Source of the DNA: Nageia nagi
Lineage: Eukaryota > Pinophyta
Length of the DNA: 64,000 nucleotides
Direction of reading: 5' to 3'
NCBI GenBank assembly: GCA_050084985.1
Contig: JBITNC010000002.1
Span: 7,316,001-7,380,000, forward strand
In this document: piece after piece, positions 21,998 through 33,089 of the stretch
Numbering within the stretch: position 1 is the first letter of the stretch
Layout: every line of letters starts with the position of its first letter
Made by a program: the position numbers and the translations under genes
The notes under the pieces: generated by a model
Told to the model about the DNA's origin: nothing
Databases searched by the model: none
The model's input: the letters and a program-made list of their open reading frames with translations, nothing else

Positions 21998-23893
21998 TTT
22001 ACCTAAATCTTAAATCCTAAACCTCTAAATCTTAAACACCTAAACCTCTAAATCTTAAACCCCTAAACCTTAAATTTCTAAGCCCTTTAAACCCCTAAAC
22101 TATAATATTTAAACCCTAAAGCCTAATCCTTAAACCCTAATCCCTAAACCTATAGCCTAAACCTTAAACTTATATCCTAACCCTAAACCATAAAACTTTA
22201 ACCCTAAACCTTATACCCTAAACCCTAAATATTAAATCATAAATCTTAACTCCAAAATCCTACACCTTTAACCCTAAATATTAAATATTATACTCTAAAC
22301 CCTATACCCTAAACCTTAAACCCTATATCCTAAACCTTTAACCCTAAACATTAAACCCTAAACTATAAAACTTATACCCTAAACCTTAAATCCTAAATTG
22401 TAAACCTTAACCTCAAAACCCTAAACCTTTAATCCTAAATGTTAAACATTATACCCTAAACATTAAATATCTTATATCCTAAACCCTAAATCCTTAACCT
22501 TAACCCTAAAACCTAAAACTTTTAACCCTAAACATTAAATATTATACCCTAAATATTATACCTTATATCCTAAACCTTATACCCTATACCTTAAAACCTA
22601 AATTCTAAATCATAAACCTTAACCCCAAAATCCTAAACCTTTAACATTATACCTTAAACCCTAAACCCTTAAACCTAAACTTAAAACCTAATCACTATAC
22701 CTATATCTTGAATCCTAAAATTTATACCCTAAATTCTAAATCATAAACCCTAAACCCTATACCCTAAACTTTAAACCATATACCCTAAACCCTAAACCTT
22801 TAATACTAAATATTAAATCTTAAACCTTAAATACCTTAAACCCTAAATATTAAACTTTAAACCCTAATCATTATACCCTAAAACCTAAACAGTAAATTGT
22901 AAACCCTAAATATTATACCTTAAACCCTAAATCCTATACCCTAAACCCTAAATTGTAAACCCTAATTCCAAAATCCTAAACCTTTAACCTTAAACATTAA
23001 ACCCTAAACATTATACCCTAAACCCTAAATGTTAAACCTTAAATATTATACCTTATATTCTAAATCCTAAACCCTAAATCCTAAAACCTAAACCTCAAAC
23101 CCTAATACCTAAACCTATATCTTGAACCCTGAACACTATACCTTAAATCCTAAATCATAAACTGTAGACCTTATACCCTAAACCTTAAACCCTATACTCT
23201 AAACCCTATACCCTAATCCTTTAACCCTAAATGTTAAATATTGACATTGAACTTTAAACATTAAACATTAAACTTCAAATTCTAAACCCTAAACCTTAAA
23301 TTCTAAATCATAAACCCTAATCCTAAAACCTTAAATCTTTAATCTTAAATATTAAACCCTAAATTGCATTAAACCTTAAATATTTAATCTTAAATATTAA
23401 ACCCTAAATTGCATTAAACCCTAAACCCTAAAAATTATAACATATACCTAAAAAATTATAGCATAAATCCTAAATATTAAACCTTATATCCTAAACCCTA
23501 TACCCTTATTTATAAATCGTAAAACTTGTAAAACCCTAAACCCTAAAACCCTTAAGCCCCTAAACCCTAAACCCTAAAACCACTAAATCTTAAAACCCCC
23601 TAAACCCTAAAACCCTTAAACCCCTAAATCCTAAACCCTAAAAACATAAACCTTCAAACCATTAAGCCCCTAAACCCTAAACCATAAAATGCTTAAGCCC
23701 CTAAATCCTAAAACCTAAAAACCTAAAACCCTAAACCCTAAAACCCTTAATTTCCTAAACCCTAAAACCCCTAAATACTAAAATACTTTAACCCACAAAC
23801 CCTAATCACTTAAACCTTAAACTCGAATATCTTATACTCTTAAACCCTTATACCCTAAACTCTAATATCGATAAGCCCTAAAACCTTAAGCCC
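21998..23893 (+). repeat. Degenerate telomere-like array (CCCTAAA)n, about 1.9 kb
   Basis: Almost the whole interval consists of variants of the 7-base plant telomere unit, C-rich on the plus strand: CCCTAAA mixed with CCTTAAA, TCCTAAA, CCTATAC, CATTAAA and AACATTA types. In the right part (about 23520-23790) 8-base units CCCTAAAA and CCCCTAAA become common. Perfect runs longer than three units are rare, so the block is old. It lies between interspersed repeats rather than at a chromosome end, so I call it interstitial. Origin by telomere capture, break repair or spread of a telomere-like satellite cannot be decided here. Confidence 0.92.
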
Positions 23894-24017
23894 TTAAGGA
23901 ATCATTTTTATTTCTAATTGAACTTTTATAATAGTAACTAAACATTTTAAAACTGTAAAATATATTAACTATTATTTCTAAATTGATTTAATTGTAAAGT
24001 ATGCAAGTGACTTCATT

Positions 24018-24373
24018 GTGTCAATATCATCATTAAATTTTATCATTATGTCAATTTGTAAGAGTGATGTACCATCTGGTGATGAGGAGCTATCATTATT
24101 TCATCATGATAAAAGGGTGGATGTGTCTACTAATGAGAATGAGGATGAGATTATATCACCATTGATTCTTGATGAGAGGAGGATATGTGAGGATGAGGTA
24201 TATGCATGCCATTAATATACATACAAATTTCATTAGAAATGTAAGATCTCATTTAAACAATATGTAATATTTAACTAGTTTGTATTATGGCAAATGTTAC
24301 AGGAAGATAACTTCATTCTTGGTTGAAGGAGTGATGACCCATCTTTACCATTTGAATATGATGAAGACATTGA
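24018..24373 (+). pseudogene. Exon-like acidic segments upstream of the SET-like frame
   Basis: An open frame at 24018-24198 encodes an acidic stretch (SGDEELSLFHH, ENEDEIISPLILDE). It ends at a plausible 5' splice site, GAG/GTATAT near 24198. A plausible 3' splice site, TTACAG, ends near 24302, and the next piece (EDNFILG, stop, RSDDPSLPFEYDEDIE) continues in the same frame to another GAG/GTACTT near 24373. The single TGA breaks it. Two consecutive splice-site pairs suggest an intron-bearing cellular or transposon gene rather than a retrotransposon. No domain was recognised, and the link to the frame at 24895-25607 is inferred from proximity and strand. Confidence 0.45.
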
Positions 24374-24894
24374 GGTACTTAGCATAAAATTTTGATTTGG
24401 TTTTTCAAATTAGCATAAAATCCCATCAATATTTCTTATTTACATTTATATTATAATAATGAGATCCAACATTGATAATTCTTATTAAACAATATTAAAT
24501 CAATAATGGCAAGAGATAACTTAGGCATAAAGTCTTTTCTAGCAGGATGTGCTTTCCCAGGATGTGAAACAATGGTTGATCATGAGATAATAGGATGGAA
24601 TGATGTTATCACTCTTTATTTTTAGACATTTATTTTATGTGGGTGTTTAAGTTGTAAGGGTAGAGAATGGAAACAAAGGGAAGTTATAGAAATACATTAT
24701 TATAATGTTGATGGCCTATTAAAGATAAAGGGTTCAATACCTCCTACAATATGCAAAAATTCCTTTGGTCCAATTGAACCTACTAGATATTCTAAACATC
24801 TAAAAGAAAATATTAAACTAAAACACAACATTTAGACTTATCTTTTAAAGCTAGGAGCTAATTAATTTGCCTTTTATAAGAATAAGACATCAAG

Positions 24895-25607
24895 AACAAC
24901 TTCAAAGATCACTTGCATATACTCATGCAAATTGGAAACTAGTTGAGTTACCATTTAAGGGTGCTGATGATTTAATTTTTCTAGTTAATGAAATAAAATT
25001 ATATAGGATTACATATGAGTGTTGAGCATATAGTGCATGGTATGAACAATGTCCTTTTCCAAGAGTGTATGAGCCATTCATTTATTATGGTAAATCATAC
25101 ATGATCAAATCTTCTAAAATTTTATGGGATGGTGGTATGGTTTTGTACATATTATCACTAGTGAATGTTCATATAGATACAATAAGTCCACCATTGATGC
25201 CATTTTGTGGGCCAACTTACACTAATCAGGAATGGATAAGATTTACTACTTCTTTATTTAGTATGTATACTTATGGCATGTGTATAAATTCATCAACAAT
25301 TGAAGGTAGTGATCATATTTACATTGATGGTCGAACCAGGCTACATGGAAATATTATAGGATACATAAATAGTTCAAAAGGTAGTGAATTTATGGCAAAT
25401 TATGAATTTACATATGATAAAGAAGAATTCATGAGTAAAAAAGCAAAAAATTATGTATGTGTTGTTCCTATTGTAAATCTTAAACTTGGATATGAACTAT
25501 TAATATACTCTAATTTTAGAATACCTATTCCTCTAGGTAAGAAACATTTGGAGCTAGGAGATCCAAATGTAATAATTAAACCAAGACCAAAGCATCGAGA
25601 TAAATGA
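24895..25607 (+). pseudogene. SET-domain-like protein remnant
   Basis: The longest free-standing non-retroelement frame in the window (25065-25607, 180 codons) extends upstream in frame to about 24895 through one TGA at 25023-25025. Near residues 90-110 of the open part, IDGRTRLHGNIIGYINSSK resembles the N-x-x-R/G-F/Y-I-N-H/S core of SET domains. It is followed by EFMANYEF and, near residues 145-160, YELLIYSNF, resembling the closing G-E-E-L-x-x-x-Y block. SET domains transfer methyl groups to lysines. The canonical asparagine-histidine pair is not intact (N-S), and one conserved cysteine position has tyrosine, so activity is doubtful. It lies just upstream of a CACTA transposase remnant and could be a neighbour, captured host sequence or unrelated. 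The assignment rests on motif spacing alone. Confidence 0.5.
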
Positions 25608-25984
25608 GCTAGTTCTACTAATAATTGAATAACATTGTAATAGGAAGTTATGACGCTCTATGTTACTCGAGTGACTTGTTAAATCATATTATTTTATATC
25701 TACAAAACTATTGGAAGTGTTGTTATTGTTAAAGTTATTGATAATTACCTATTAGATATTGTAAATAATGATGTAATAAATATGTGATGATTTTTCCTTA
25801 GCAAGCATTTTTACATGTTGAAAAATTTAATGCATTTATTCACATAATAATAAGCAATATTATGATAAACTTGTAACCACACCATAAAAAATGTGATATT
25901 ACACTTATAAAAAAATAATAAAAAACTATGTACTTTTATCTTATGATATACTTATTAATAAGTATTATACATAAAAAAAAACAA

Positions 25985-27185
25985 ATTGGAGACAAAGGAA
26001 GAGACTACATGAAGTATTAAGTGCTAAGGATTTTACACATTTCATGACAAAACCAAATCCAACAACTCCTGTTCATGTAGTCTTCGATCCAAACAATGAT
26101 GATGATGATAATGAAGAAATAGATAATATTAATGATAATCAAGAATAAAGTGCATTGAATGATTTAATTGAGTTGATATTCTATCTAGATGATGCTCATT
26201 ACACATGTGATGATGATGTATTTGAAAAAGACAACTTGTATAGTGCTTCCAAAACCCTTTTATATAAAGGAACATGTTTGACCATGTTATCAACAACCCT
26301 AATTTTGATGAATTTAAAAGCCAAATATGGAAATTCAGATACAAGTTTCATTGATATTCTTGAGTATGTATTTTATTTTTAATTTTCCATTAACATTCTA
26401 ATTATTTGATATTTTTTGACACCTAATATATAAATGATAATGACATATAACATATTCTATTATTTGACATAATAATTTTATTATTATTTGTGGTATTATA
26501 GGTTACTAAAAGAGAAGATTCTTCCAAATGATAATGTCCTTCCTACTTCATGCAGAAAGGCATGTGAAATTTTGAAGGATGTAGGTGTAGAGTTTCATTC
26601 ATACCATGCTTGTATTAATGATTGCATATTGTATATAAGAGCATATGCAACTTTGAATACATGTCCAAAGTGTGATGCAAATAGATACGAATAAGGAGCA
26701 AAAGGGAAAAATATTCCTTAAAAGGTTGTTCACCATATTCCAATCATTTATTGGTTGATTCAAATATTTTGGTGTAAGTCACTTGCACATTATATGGATT
26801 GGCATGCAAAACATAGAAATGAAGATGATGTACTATGCATTCCTATAGATAGTAGAGCAATGATACATATAGAGGATACATGGATAGACAAATTTTGGCA
26901 TGAACCTATGAGTGTCATATTGGGTTTAGAAATTGATGGTATCAATCCATTTTCTATACAATTATCTAGTTATTCATTGTAGCCTATTGTTATAGTCAAC
27001 TATAACTTACCTCCATGTCTATCTATAAAAAAAAGAACATTTGATGTTGACTCTTATAGTTCCTGGAAAATATCAGGTGAAAAATATGGATGTGTACCTT
27101 GAACCTTTAATTGATGAATTGATGCAATTATGGAATGAAATTCATACTATGATTAATATAAGTAGACCTATCCAACAAAGGTCAG
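25985..27185 (+). pseudogene. CACTA (En/Spm) transposase remnant, tnp2 type
   Basis: Tnp2-type transposases cut and move CACTA DNA transposons. The order of blocks fits: SAKDFTHFMTKPN near 26015; a D/N-rich linker; LIELIFYLDDAHY and MLSTTLILMNLKAKYGNSD (26155-26382); an apparent intron or gap; LLKEKILPNDNVLPTS and DVGVEFHSYHACINDCILY with a CPKCDANRY zinc pair (26505-26690); SLAHYMDWHAKHRNEDD and IPIDSRAM (26780-26860); LGLEIDGINPFSIQLSSYS then VIVNYNLPPCLSIKK (26925-27035); and, after a frame change, MDVYLEPLIDELMQLWNE. Stops lie at 26151, 26692, 26719 and 26980. The middle and C-terminal catalytic half expected after 27180 is missing. Confidence 0.82.
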
Positions 27186-27470
27186 TTGGATTACAGGTCA
27201 TTCCAATGTGTAGTATGTAGATGTAAATGGTTTGACATACTTGATAGAAGAATAATCTTACATGATTACAATAGTGAATACTTTGAAATCAAATCCACAA
27301 AATATTTAGCTGAATATAAAGAGCCTTATGTTTTACCAAAATATTGTAGTCAAGTATTTTTTTGTCTAGATGTAGAGGATGAGATAATGTGGTTTGTAAT
27401 TAATATTGATCCTAGAGGAAAACATATTTTATCTCCTATTGATGAAGATGATATAAATGATAATTAAATG
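27186..27470 (+). pseudogene. DUF4216-like C-terminal segment of the CACTA transposase
   Basis: The open frame reads CRCKWFDILD, then YLAEYKEPYVLPKYCSQVFFCLD and IMWFVINIDPRGKHI. This matches the pattern of the DUF4216 domain that closes many plant CACTA transposases (K/R-C-x-W-F-D, then PF-x-LA-x-Q-x-x-QVFY-x-D, then W-x-V-x-x-x-x-P-R). It directly abuts the N-terminal tnp2 piece, so the sequence between them has been deleted. An acidic tail (DEDDINDN) and a stop follow at 27468. Confidence 0.65.
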
Positions 27471-28530
27471 ATTCATAATTGTATTTTATATCTTATAAAT
27501 GTTATGAAAATTAAATAATTTATATTTTATGGACATACTAAAAATTTTTCTATGCATTTGATAATTTATAAAGATTCTAAAACATATGTGGGTGTGTGCA
27601 AGAAGATGGGTCCACTTTATGGCCAAAAAGTGGACGCTTATTCTTTGATTTTCAGTTTGGTCATAATTGATTTCAAAATTTTTGAAAATAACTATTTTAA
27701 AATAATTATGGTGATTTTTGTATTATTTTTTAATGAGTGATGCATAAAATGTAGAGGATAAACTTACCTACAAGATGGCATACCAATCCATCAGTATTGA
27801 GGAGTTGAGTTTCTTTTGGGATACAAGGTAGATCTCAATGGTAGTTATCAAGTGGGTAAACCCCTTAACTTATGGGCCCTCTAAATAAACCTACAACTCC
27901 CTTTTTTGTCTTTTACCATTAATGTCTTCTCTACAATTTCCTTGTCTCTCAAAGCTTCACCTTTGTTACATTCAATGGAAGCAAAATAACGTAATGCAAG
28001 TAACTACAAGAAGTAGTGAATAAAGTTTGCAAAACTTCTATATGGATGAGCAAATAATTTGGAATTTAGGGTGAATACATAGAAGGAAAGTGGTTAATTA
28101 AGTGCATATGATCATCATAAAAAGTTATTTTTGTTTTTATCAACCCATACATCAATATAAGCTCAAAACTATAATGCATTGAAAAAGTGGTTCTTAGGTT
28201 GGATGAATTCAAAGTTTTAATATTTATAACTAATTTTGTTGATTTTGGGATATTTGGATATGATATTACATCATCTATAATATCAATAAATTACAAATTA
28301 ACATCATACCTATCATTGGGAGATTGAAAAAAATAACATCATAAATATTATCAATAATAACATTAAGAAATTAGAAAATTTATGTTGAATTTATCATCAT
28401 CCATAATGTTAGGTAAAATATAAAAAAAATAAAAAATTAACCAAAATCAGACTCTTGATGAAACTTGATGAAAATAACTTTAGAAGGTAAAACATAATTT
28501 TTTTGATGTTATTCTTGATGCGCGATGCAT
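27471..28530. other. Probable 3' part of the CACTA element, no coding
   Basis: The sequence is AT-rich with no supported frame. It lies between the transposase end and the terminal repeat at 28531-28544, so it is most simply the element's 3' untranslated and subterminal DNA. A short direct repeat (CTTGATGAAACTTGATGAAA near 28455) and a GATGCGCGATGCAT palindromic stretch (28517-28530) lie next to the terminus. Confidence 0.5.
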
Positions 28531-28544
28531 ATTTTCTTATAGTG
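28531..28544. mobile_element. Right terminus of a CACTA transposon
   Basis: ATTTTCTTATAGTG is the complement of CACTATAAGAAAAT, one base from the usual plant CACTA terminus CACTACAAGAAAA. Immediately to its right a Ty3/gypsy RNase H reading on the minus strand begins in mid-domain, which is what an insertion boundary should look like. The left terminus was not found, so the 3-bp duplication cannot be checked. Confidence 0.7.
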
Positions 28545-28549
28545 AGAAG

Positions 28550-29560
28550 ATGAAGGAAGTTGCTAAGAAGTAGCATTTGAACTTTTGTAGGGCATAAAAC
28601 ATTACTAGAGATTCCTATTCTATCATGGTATAGTTTTTCTCTAAGTTTACCATCTTCCTACTAGTGAAGTATATTGGCTGATCGATGTTTTTTTTGTTAG
28701 GCTGTGCCAATACTGATCCTATGGAGACCCCACTTGCATCAACATGTACATGGAAAAATTTCATCCAATTAGGGAAAATAAGGATAGGGGTTGTTGTTAA
28801 TTTTTGTTTAAGGTTGCAAATCTTTATTGGTATTTTGGTGATCAATAAAACTAATAATTTTTCTTTTTGAGATCGTTAATTAGTGTGGCACGGATAACAT
28901 AATTTTAATAAAGTTTGTATAATAAGCAATAGTACCTAAAAATATTCTCACTTTTTTTCCTTTTTCTAGTGTAAGGATATTCAACAAGGTATCTATTTTA
29001 GTTGGATCTACCATGAGCTCTTCTTTACATATAATATGACCAAATAAAATACCATGTGGGGTGGTGAATAAGCATTTTTTCAAGTTAAGTGCAATCTGCA
29101 ATTGATAGCACCTATCAAACATTAATCATGGTGATTGGATATGATATTTCAACATACCATACAATGTCCAATAGTCAAGGTAGACTTCTAAGAATTTATG
29201 TATAAAATATTTGAAAGCATTGACCATGATCCTAGAGAAGACAACCAAGGAATTTTTAAGTTAGAATGACATTGCAGTATACATATATGATCCCCATTTA
29301 GTTGTGAACATAGTTTTAGGATGATCCTTCTTTATGATTTTAACCTAATGGTATCGTAAACAATCATTGGTAAAATAATATACTTCTTATCCAGATAAAT
29401 TTTCTAATATCTATTTGGTAAAAGAGGTAGGAAAGGAGTTATGTTCATAAGCTTTATTTAATTATTTAAAATCTACATAGATCCTGATGTCACTAATATT
29501 TTTGTATTGTATGACCATGGGACTAATCCAATCAGTATTATCTATTGGAGAGATGATCCC
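28550..29560 (-). pseudogene. RT and RNase H of gypsy element C
   Basis: Reading leftwards: VGIISPIDNTDWISPMVIQ near 29560, DIRIYVDFK (29470), HPKTMFTTKWGSYMYTAM (29300), FIHKFLEVYLDYW near 29190, and RCYQLQIALNLKKCLFTTP with GHIICKEELMVDPTKI (29122-28995). The catalytic box here is YLDY instead of Y-x-D-D, so the second catalytic aspartate is gone. RNase H follows with HVHVDASGVSIGSVLAQP and IYFTSRKMVNLEKNYTMIE (28770-28615), continuing as YFLATSFIF to the CACTA end. Stops are frequent. Confidence 0.85.
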
Positions 29561-30559
29561 AACATTGAGCATTTTATTGATGCCTACTTTATTCTTACTT
29601 TTGATGTTAGGACTCAATTAGTATTGTATTTACTTCCAAGGTTTGCATTTAGGTTTCTAATTTGCATTATCCTAGATTCCTCTTTTATTATTTTTAGCTC
29701 AGTATAATCTTGCAAGAATAAGTTTGGTATTCTACAAAAATTTTGGTGATCTTATTAACCTCTAATTTTGTCTAGTAATCAACATAACTTGCTATTTTTG
29801 GAGATGTTCCTAATCCAAAGTTGATTTCTTAGATTTTATCTCATAGTTGTACAATATAATTCTATATTTTTTAATGATTATAGTTTGATATCCTTCTATA
29901 TCATATTCAAAATTCTTGAGCTTATCTTCAGATTGCTAGTATTTGAGTTATCTTTTTTTGGCCTTCGCTACCATAAGGAAAGTGGCCAATTATTATATAC
30001 TTTTATAAGAGATTTTTGGGTTTACTATTTGATATTTGTTAATGGGGATTGATGTAAAGAGGAAGATTCATATATGTAGCAATCTAATTTGAATAGTTGG
30101 GTCATCACATGAAAATGAGAAATTTTTTATAAAGTCATATTTTAACTCAGACCAATAAGAAGTACCTTTACAGATTTCTTATTGTATCTACTAGGATTTG
30201 AGAATCATATATAAATTCCAAATGAATAAATGGATATAATCAAGTGGGGAAGTAATAATTTGATGACTCCAAATTAATTTGTATTACCAAATGTGGTATT
30301 CAAGATTAGTATCACTATAGAAAAATCCTTAGTGACCTTAAACACATGGCGATGAGTGGCACAAGATCATTGATTTATGACTTCGTAATATCTTGCATTA
30401 CATAGTAAGTCAGTAACTTCTGAGTCTTCCTTGAAATTGCCACTATGAAATGCTAATTTTCCCTCCATTGTAGGACTTGTGTAATCTCTAAATCCACATG
30501 ATTATTTTCTAGTGTTCATGGTATAAAGGTAGTCAATCCTTAATGAGTCTAAAGAGTCA

Positions 30560-30880
30560 TTATTATTGAAATTTGGGTAGTTAGTAGATGCATATTCCAT
30601 CACTTTTTTCAAGGGGTAATGTACTTATGATTTGTTATTGAAGATGATAATTTCTTGAGTTTTACTATTAGTGATTCCTTTATCATCAACAAACCATTAG
30701 AGATCCAATACTACAATGTAGGAAAGATTATCATCAATCATATCAATAATTTCAAAGTCTACTTGAGATTCAATGCCCATAACAGATAACAAAACATCTT
30801 TTAAGATTCCTTTGAAATTACAAATCATAAATACCTTACCCCTTAGTATCACATTATTTCTTTCAATTTATTTAATGACA
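30560..30880 (-). pseudogene. Protease-region remnant of gypsy element C
   Basis: Minus-strand reading gives QVDFEIIDMIDDNLSYIVVL near 30770-30710, then DDKGITNSKTQEIIIF. This resembles the segment after the protease active site in plant Ty3/gypsy elements (FE-I-I-x-I-V-D-D ... L-L-G-x-x-W). The active-site triplet was not located. The position between RT and gag is right. Confidence 0.5.
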
Positions 30881-31843
30881 TGTATGAATTATTGAAATGC
30901 TCTCAAAATGTAATATTTGATTTTACAGTAAATATCATCATTAAATGAAAAAAATTATAATTTTTATTATAATGAAATTATTGTTTAGCATGTTCTTATT
31001 TTATTTTATTGATTTTTACAATCATAATTCTATATATCTCTATTTTTATTTTTATTATTGGTACATCATCAAAGGCATTGAGTTCTCCTTGAATTTTGTA
31101 CCTTTAATTTTTTAAATGTATCCAAGCATAAAATGTAATAAAACACTCCTAAATGTAATTTTTGTAAATAAATATAAATTGATTAATAACACCTTGAGGT
31201 TTTGGAAACTTTAGGGGAGTTTTTTTTTATACCTACTAAAGGATTAAAAACTATTAGAAATGTGTCTATAAGATTTTACACCATTAACAATGTATACTTT
31301 AACATATTTTTGAGAAAAATATTGATCTGACTTCCACTTTAGGTCATTAAACAATTAGAAATACCCTACTAATATGAAATTCTTCCTAAAATACATTATA
31401 CGATCTTAACATATTCCTTTTGCTTAATCATTTTGATTATCTCTTTTTGAAAATGGATTAGTAAAAATTCCCAAGGATATATTGGACTTGCTACTTGAGG
31501 TTGTTTGTCACTTTTCTTATCATTATAAAATTTTTTAGATTTTTGATCTACTAAATCCTTAATAACATCTCTTAAAAATTTAGAATTTCTAGATAAATAT
31601 CTTTTATTTCTATGGTAATTACTTCAATTTTGTATCCTTCTAGAACTTTTTGGAAAAATTATTTCGTAATTGGTGGGAGTTGTATGAGATCTTATTTAAT
31701 CAATGCATTAAGAATAGTATAGTTATTTTTCAAAAACTTTGTGTATTTTCTTGCAGGTTTCTTTCTGAACTCATCACTACTACTTTTTTAAACTTTTTAT
31801 ACCATTTTTTAATATTTCTTATCTTTTTGGACATATTACTTAG
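30881..31843 (-). pseudogene. Possible gag C-terminal part of gypsy element C
   Basis: Between the protease remnant and the copia insertion point, minus-strand readings such as NKRYLSRNSKFLRDVIKDLVDQ (in pieces, about 31590-31520) and KKIRNIKKWYKKFKK near 31820 look like a basic gag tail, but stops are dense and no zinc knuckle is visible. The assignment depends mainly on position. The remaining sequence is AT-rich. Confidence 0.35.
31839..31843. repeat. Left target duplication of copia element D
   Basis: CTTAG lies directly before the LTR start at 31844 and is repeated at 40408-40412 after the other LTR. Confidence 0.88.
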
Positions 31844-32342
31844 TGAAGGATTTTAACCTTAAACAACACAATCCTAAACTACCAAGATTGTTTGAAAGCT
31901 CACTCTAACATCAATGCTCATAACATAACAATTTCACAAATCAACCTAGGATATAAAGTGGTTTCTCCAACTAGGAGTACATCCACTAACTAAGATCTTT
32001 CTTCTTTCATAAACATAACTCAATTACAAGAACTCTTTCTTCATCTCCTAATCACTAATCCTAGAGCATAACTTTGCTTCACTATTTGGTGAGTGATCAC
32101 AAAGAGGGGGATTTATATTTATAGGAAAAAATCCTCCTTTGGATCACCCTTTTAACCATTGTACAAATACATGACATGCTTCACCCTTTTACCCAAGGGG
32201 CATGCTCATGAGGAGTGTAGGACAAGTTATATTATCATATTCACATAAATACTTAAGGTATATAGGGATACCTTTAAGTATTAGTGAATTTACAAAGAGG
32301 AACATTACAAAACCTTACAATAATGCATTGTACATTCCAACA
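31844..32342 (-). repeat. 3' LTR of copia D
   Basis: It is a direct repeat of 39906-40407. On the minus strand it begins TGTTGGAATG and ends AATCCTTCA. The adjacent polypurine tract (minus-strand AAGGGGGAT, 32343-32351) marks it as the 3' LTR. Confidence 0.92.
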
Positions 32343-32351
32343 ATCCCCCTT
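32343..32351 (-). other. Polypurine tract of copia D
   Basis: The plus strand reads ATCCCCCTT, so the minus strand has AAGGGGGAT immediately upstream of the 3' LTR. This is the plus-strand priming site. Confidence 0.8.
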
Positions 32352-33089
32352 AATAAAATATTGGGATAGAGTGAAGAAGAGAGAAGAAAGTGAGAGTAAG
32401 AGAGTTCTCCTCCACATAGATATAATCAAATATGAGAACTTTTTACATCTTTGTGAAGTAGGCAAGATCTTAGTTTGAGACTCACTACTTTACTAATCTA
32501 ATAAATGGTTTACAATACAATCATTAACCATAACTAGTTTCAATGTACATAAAGTAGGCATCCAACTGGAAGTTGACATGATGAGCCTCCATGAAACTGC
32601 ACACCTGAAGTAAGTAATTTGCAATCTCAAAAGAAACCTACAAGCTACAAGAAACTCAAGCAACAAGATTAGTTAGATGCAATATGTACACATTCATATC
32701 AACAAGTATAAATGAATTAAATAATTCCATCAAAAAATTAATTAATGGTGCACTCTAAGTCATCATGAAGATACCAAGCTAATACTCATAATCACTTGCT
32801 ATATACAAAATATGTGTTGATTATCATTACAAAATAGAGCATAACAAAATGCACATATGAGTTCCTCACACATGGATAACTGAATAGTGTTAAGAGACAC
32901 ATATGAGTTTCTCACATATGGATAACTAAATAATGCAAAATATGGCCAATCAAATGCTCAAAAATTTGCATAACAAGTCCCTCATGTAAAGTAAACTTAC
33001 CATGAAGGTGTACAACAATAAAATTAACACTATACAAAAAAAATCCTCCTTGGAGTGAAGTTCTCATCACAAATATGAATTCAACACAA

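Larger units (their letters stand above)
28545..31843 (-). mobile_element. Ty3/gypsy element C, downstream (pol) part
   Basis: Minus-strand RNase H, RT and protease remnants run leftwards to the CACTA terminus, and the gag C-terminus lies next to the CTTAG site at 31839-31843. The rest of gag resumes at 40408 beyond the nested copia element D, so C was one element before D inserted. No LTRs were found: the integrase end is lost at the CACTA boundary, and the 5' end lies in unrecognised sequence right of 41,200. Numerous stops mark it as older than D. Confidence 0.8.

Noticed and set aside
25902-25916. CACTTATAAAAAAAT as the left CACTA terminus
   Set aside because: It resembles the right terminus but has one insertion and one mismatch in an A/T-only context, and the flanking three bases (TTA) do not match those at the right end (AGA). 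Chance is likely.
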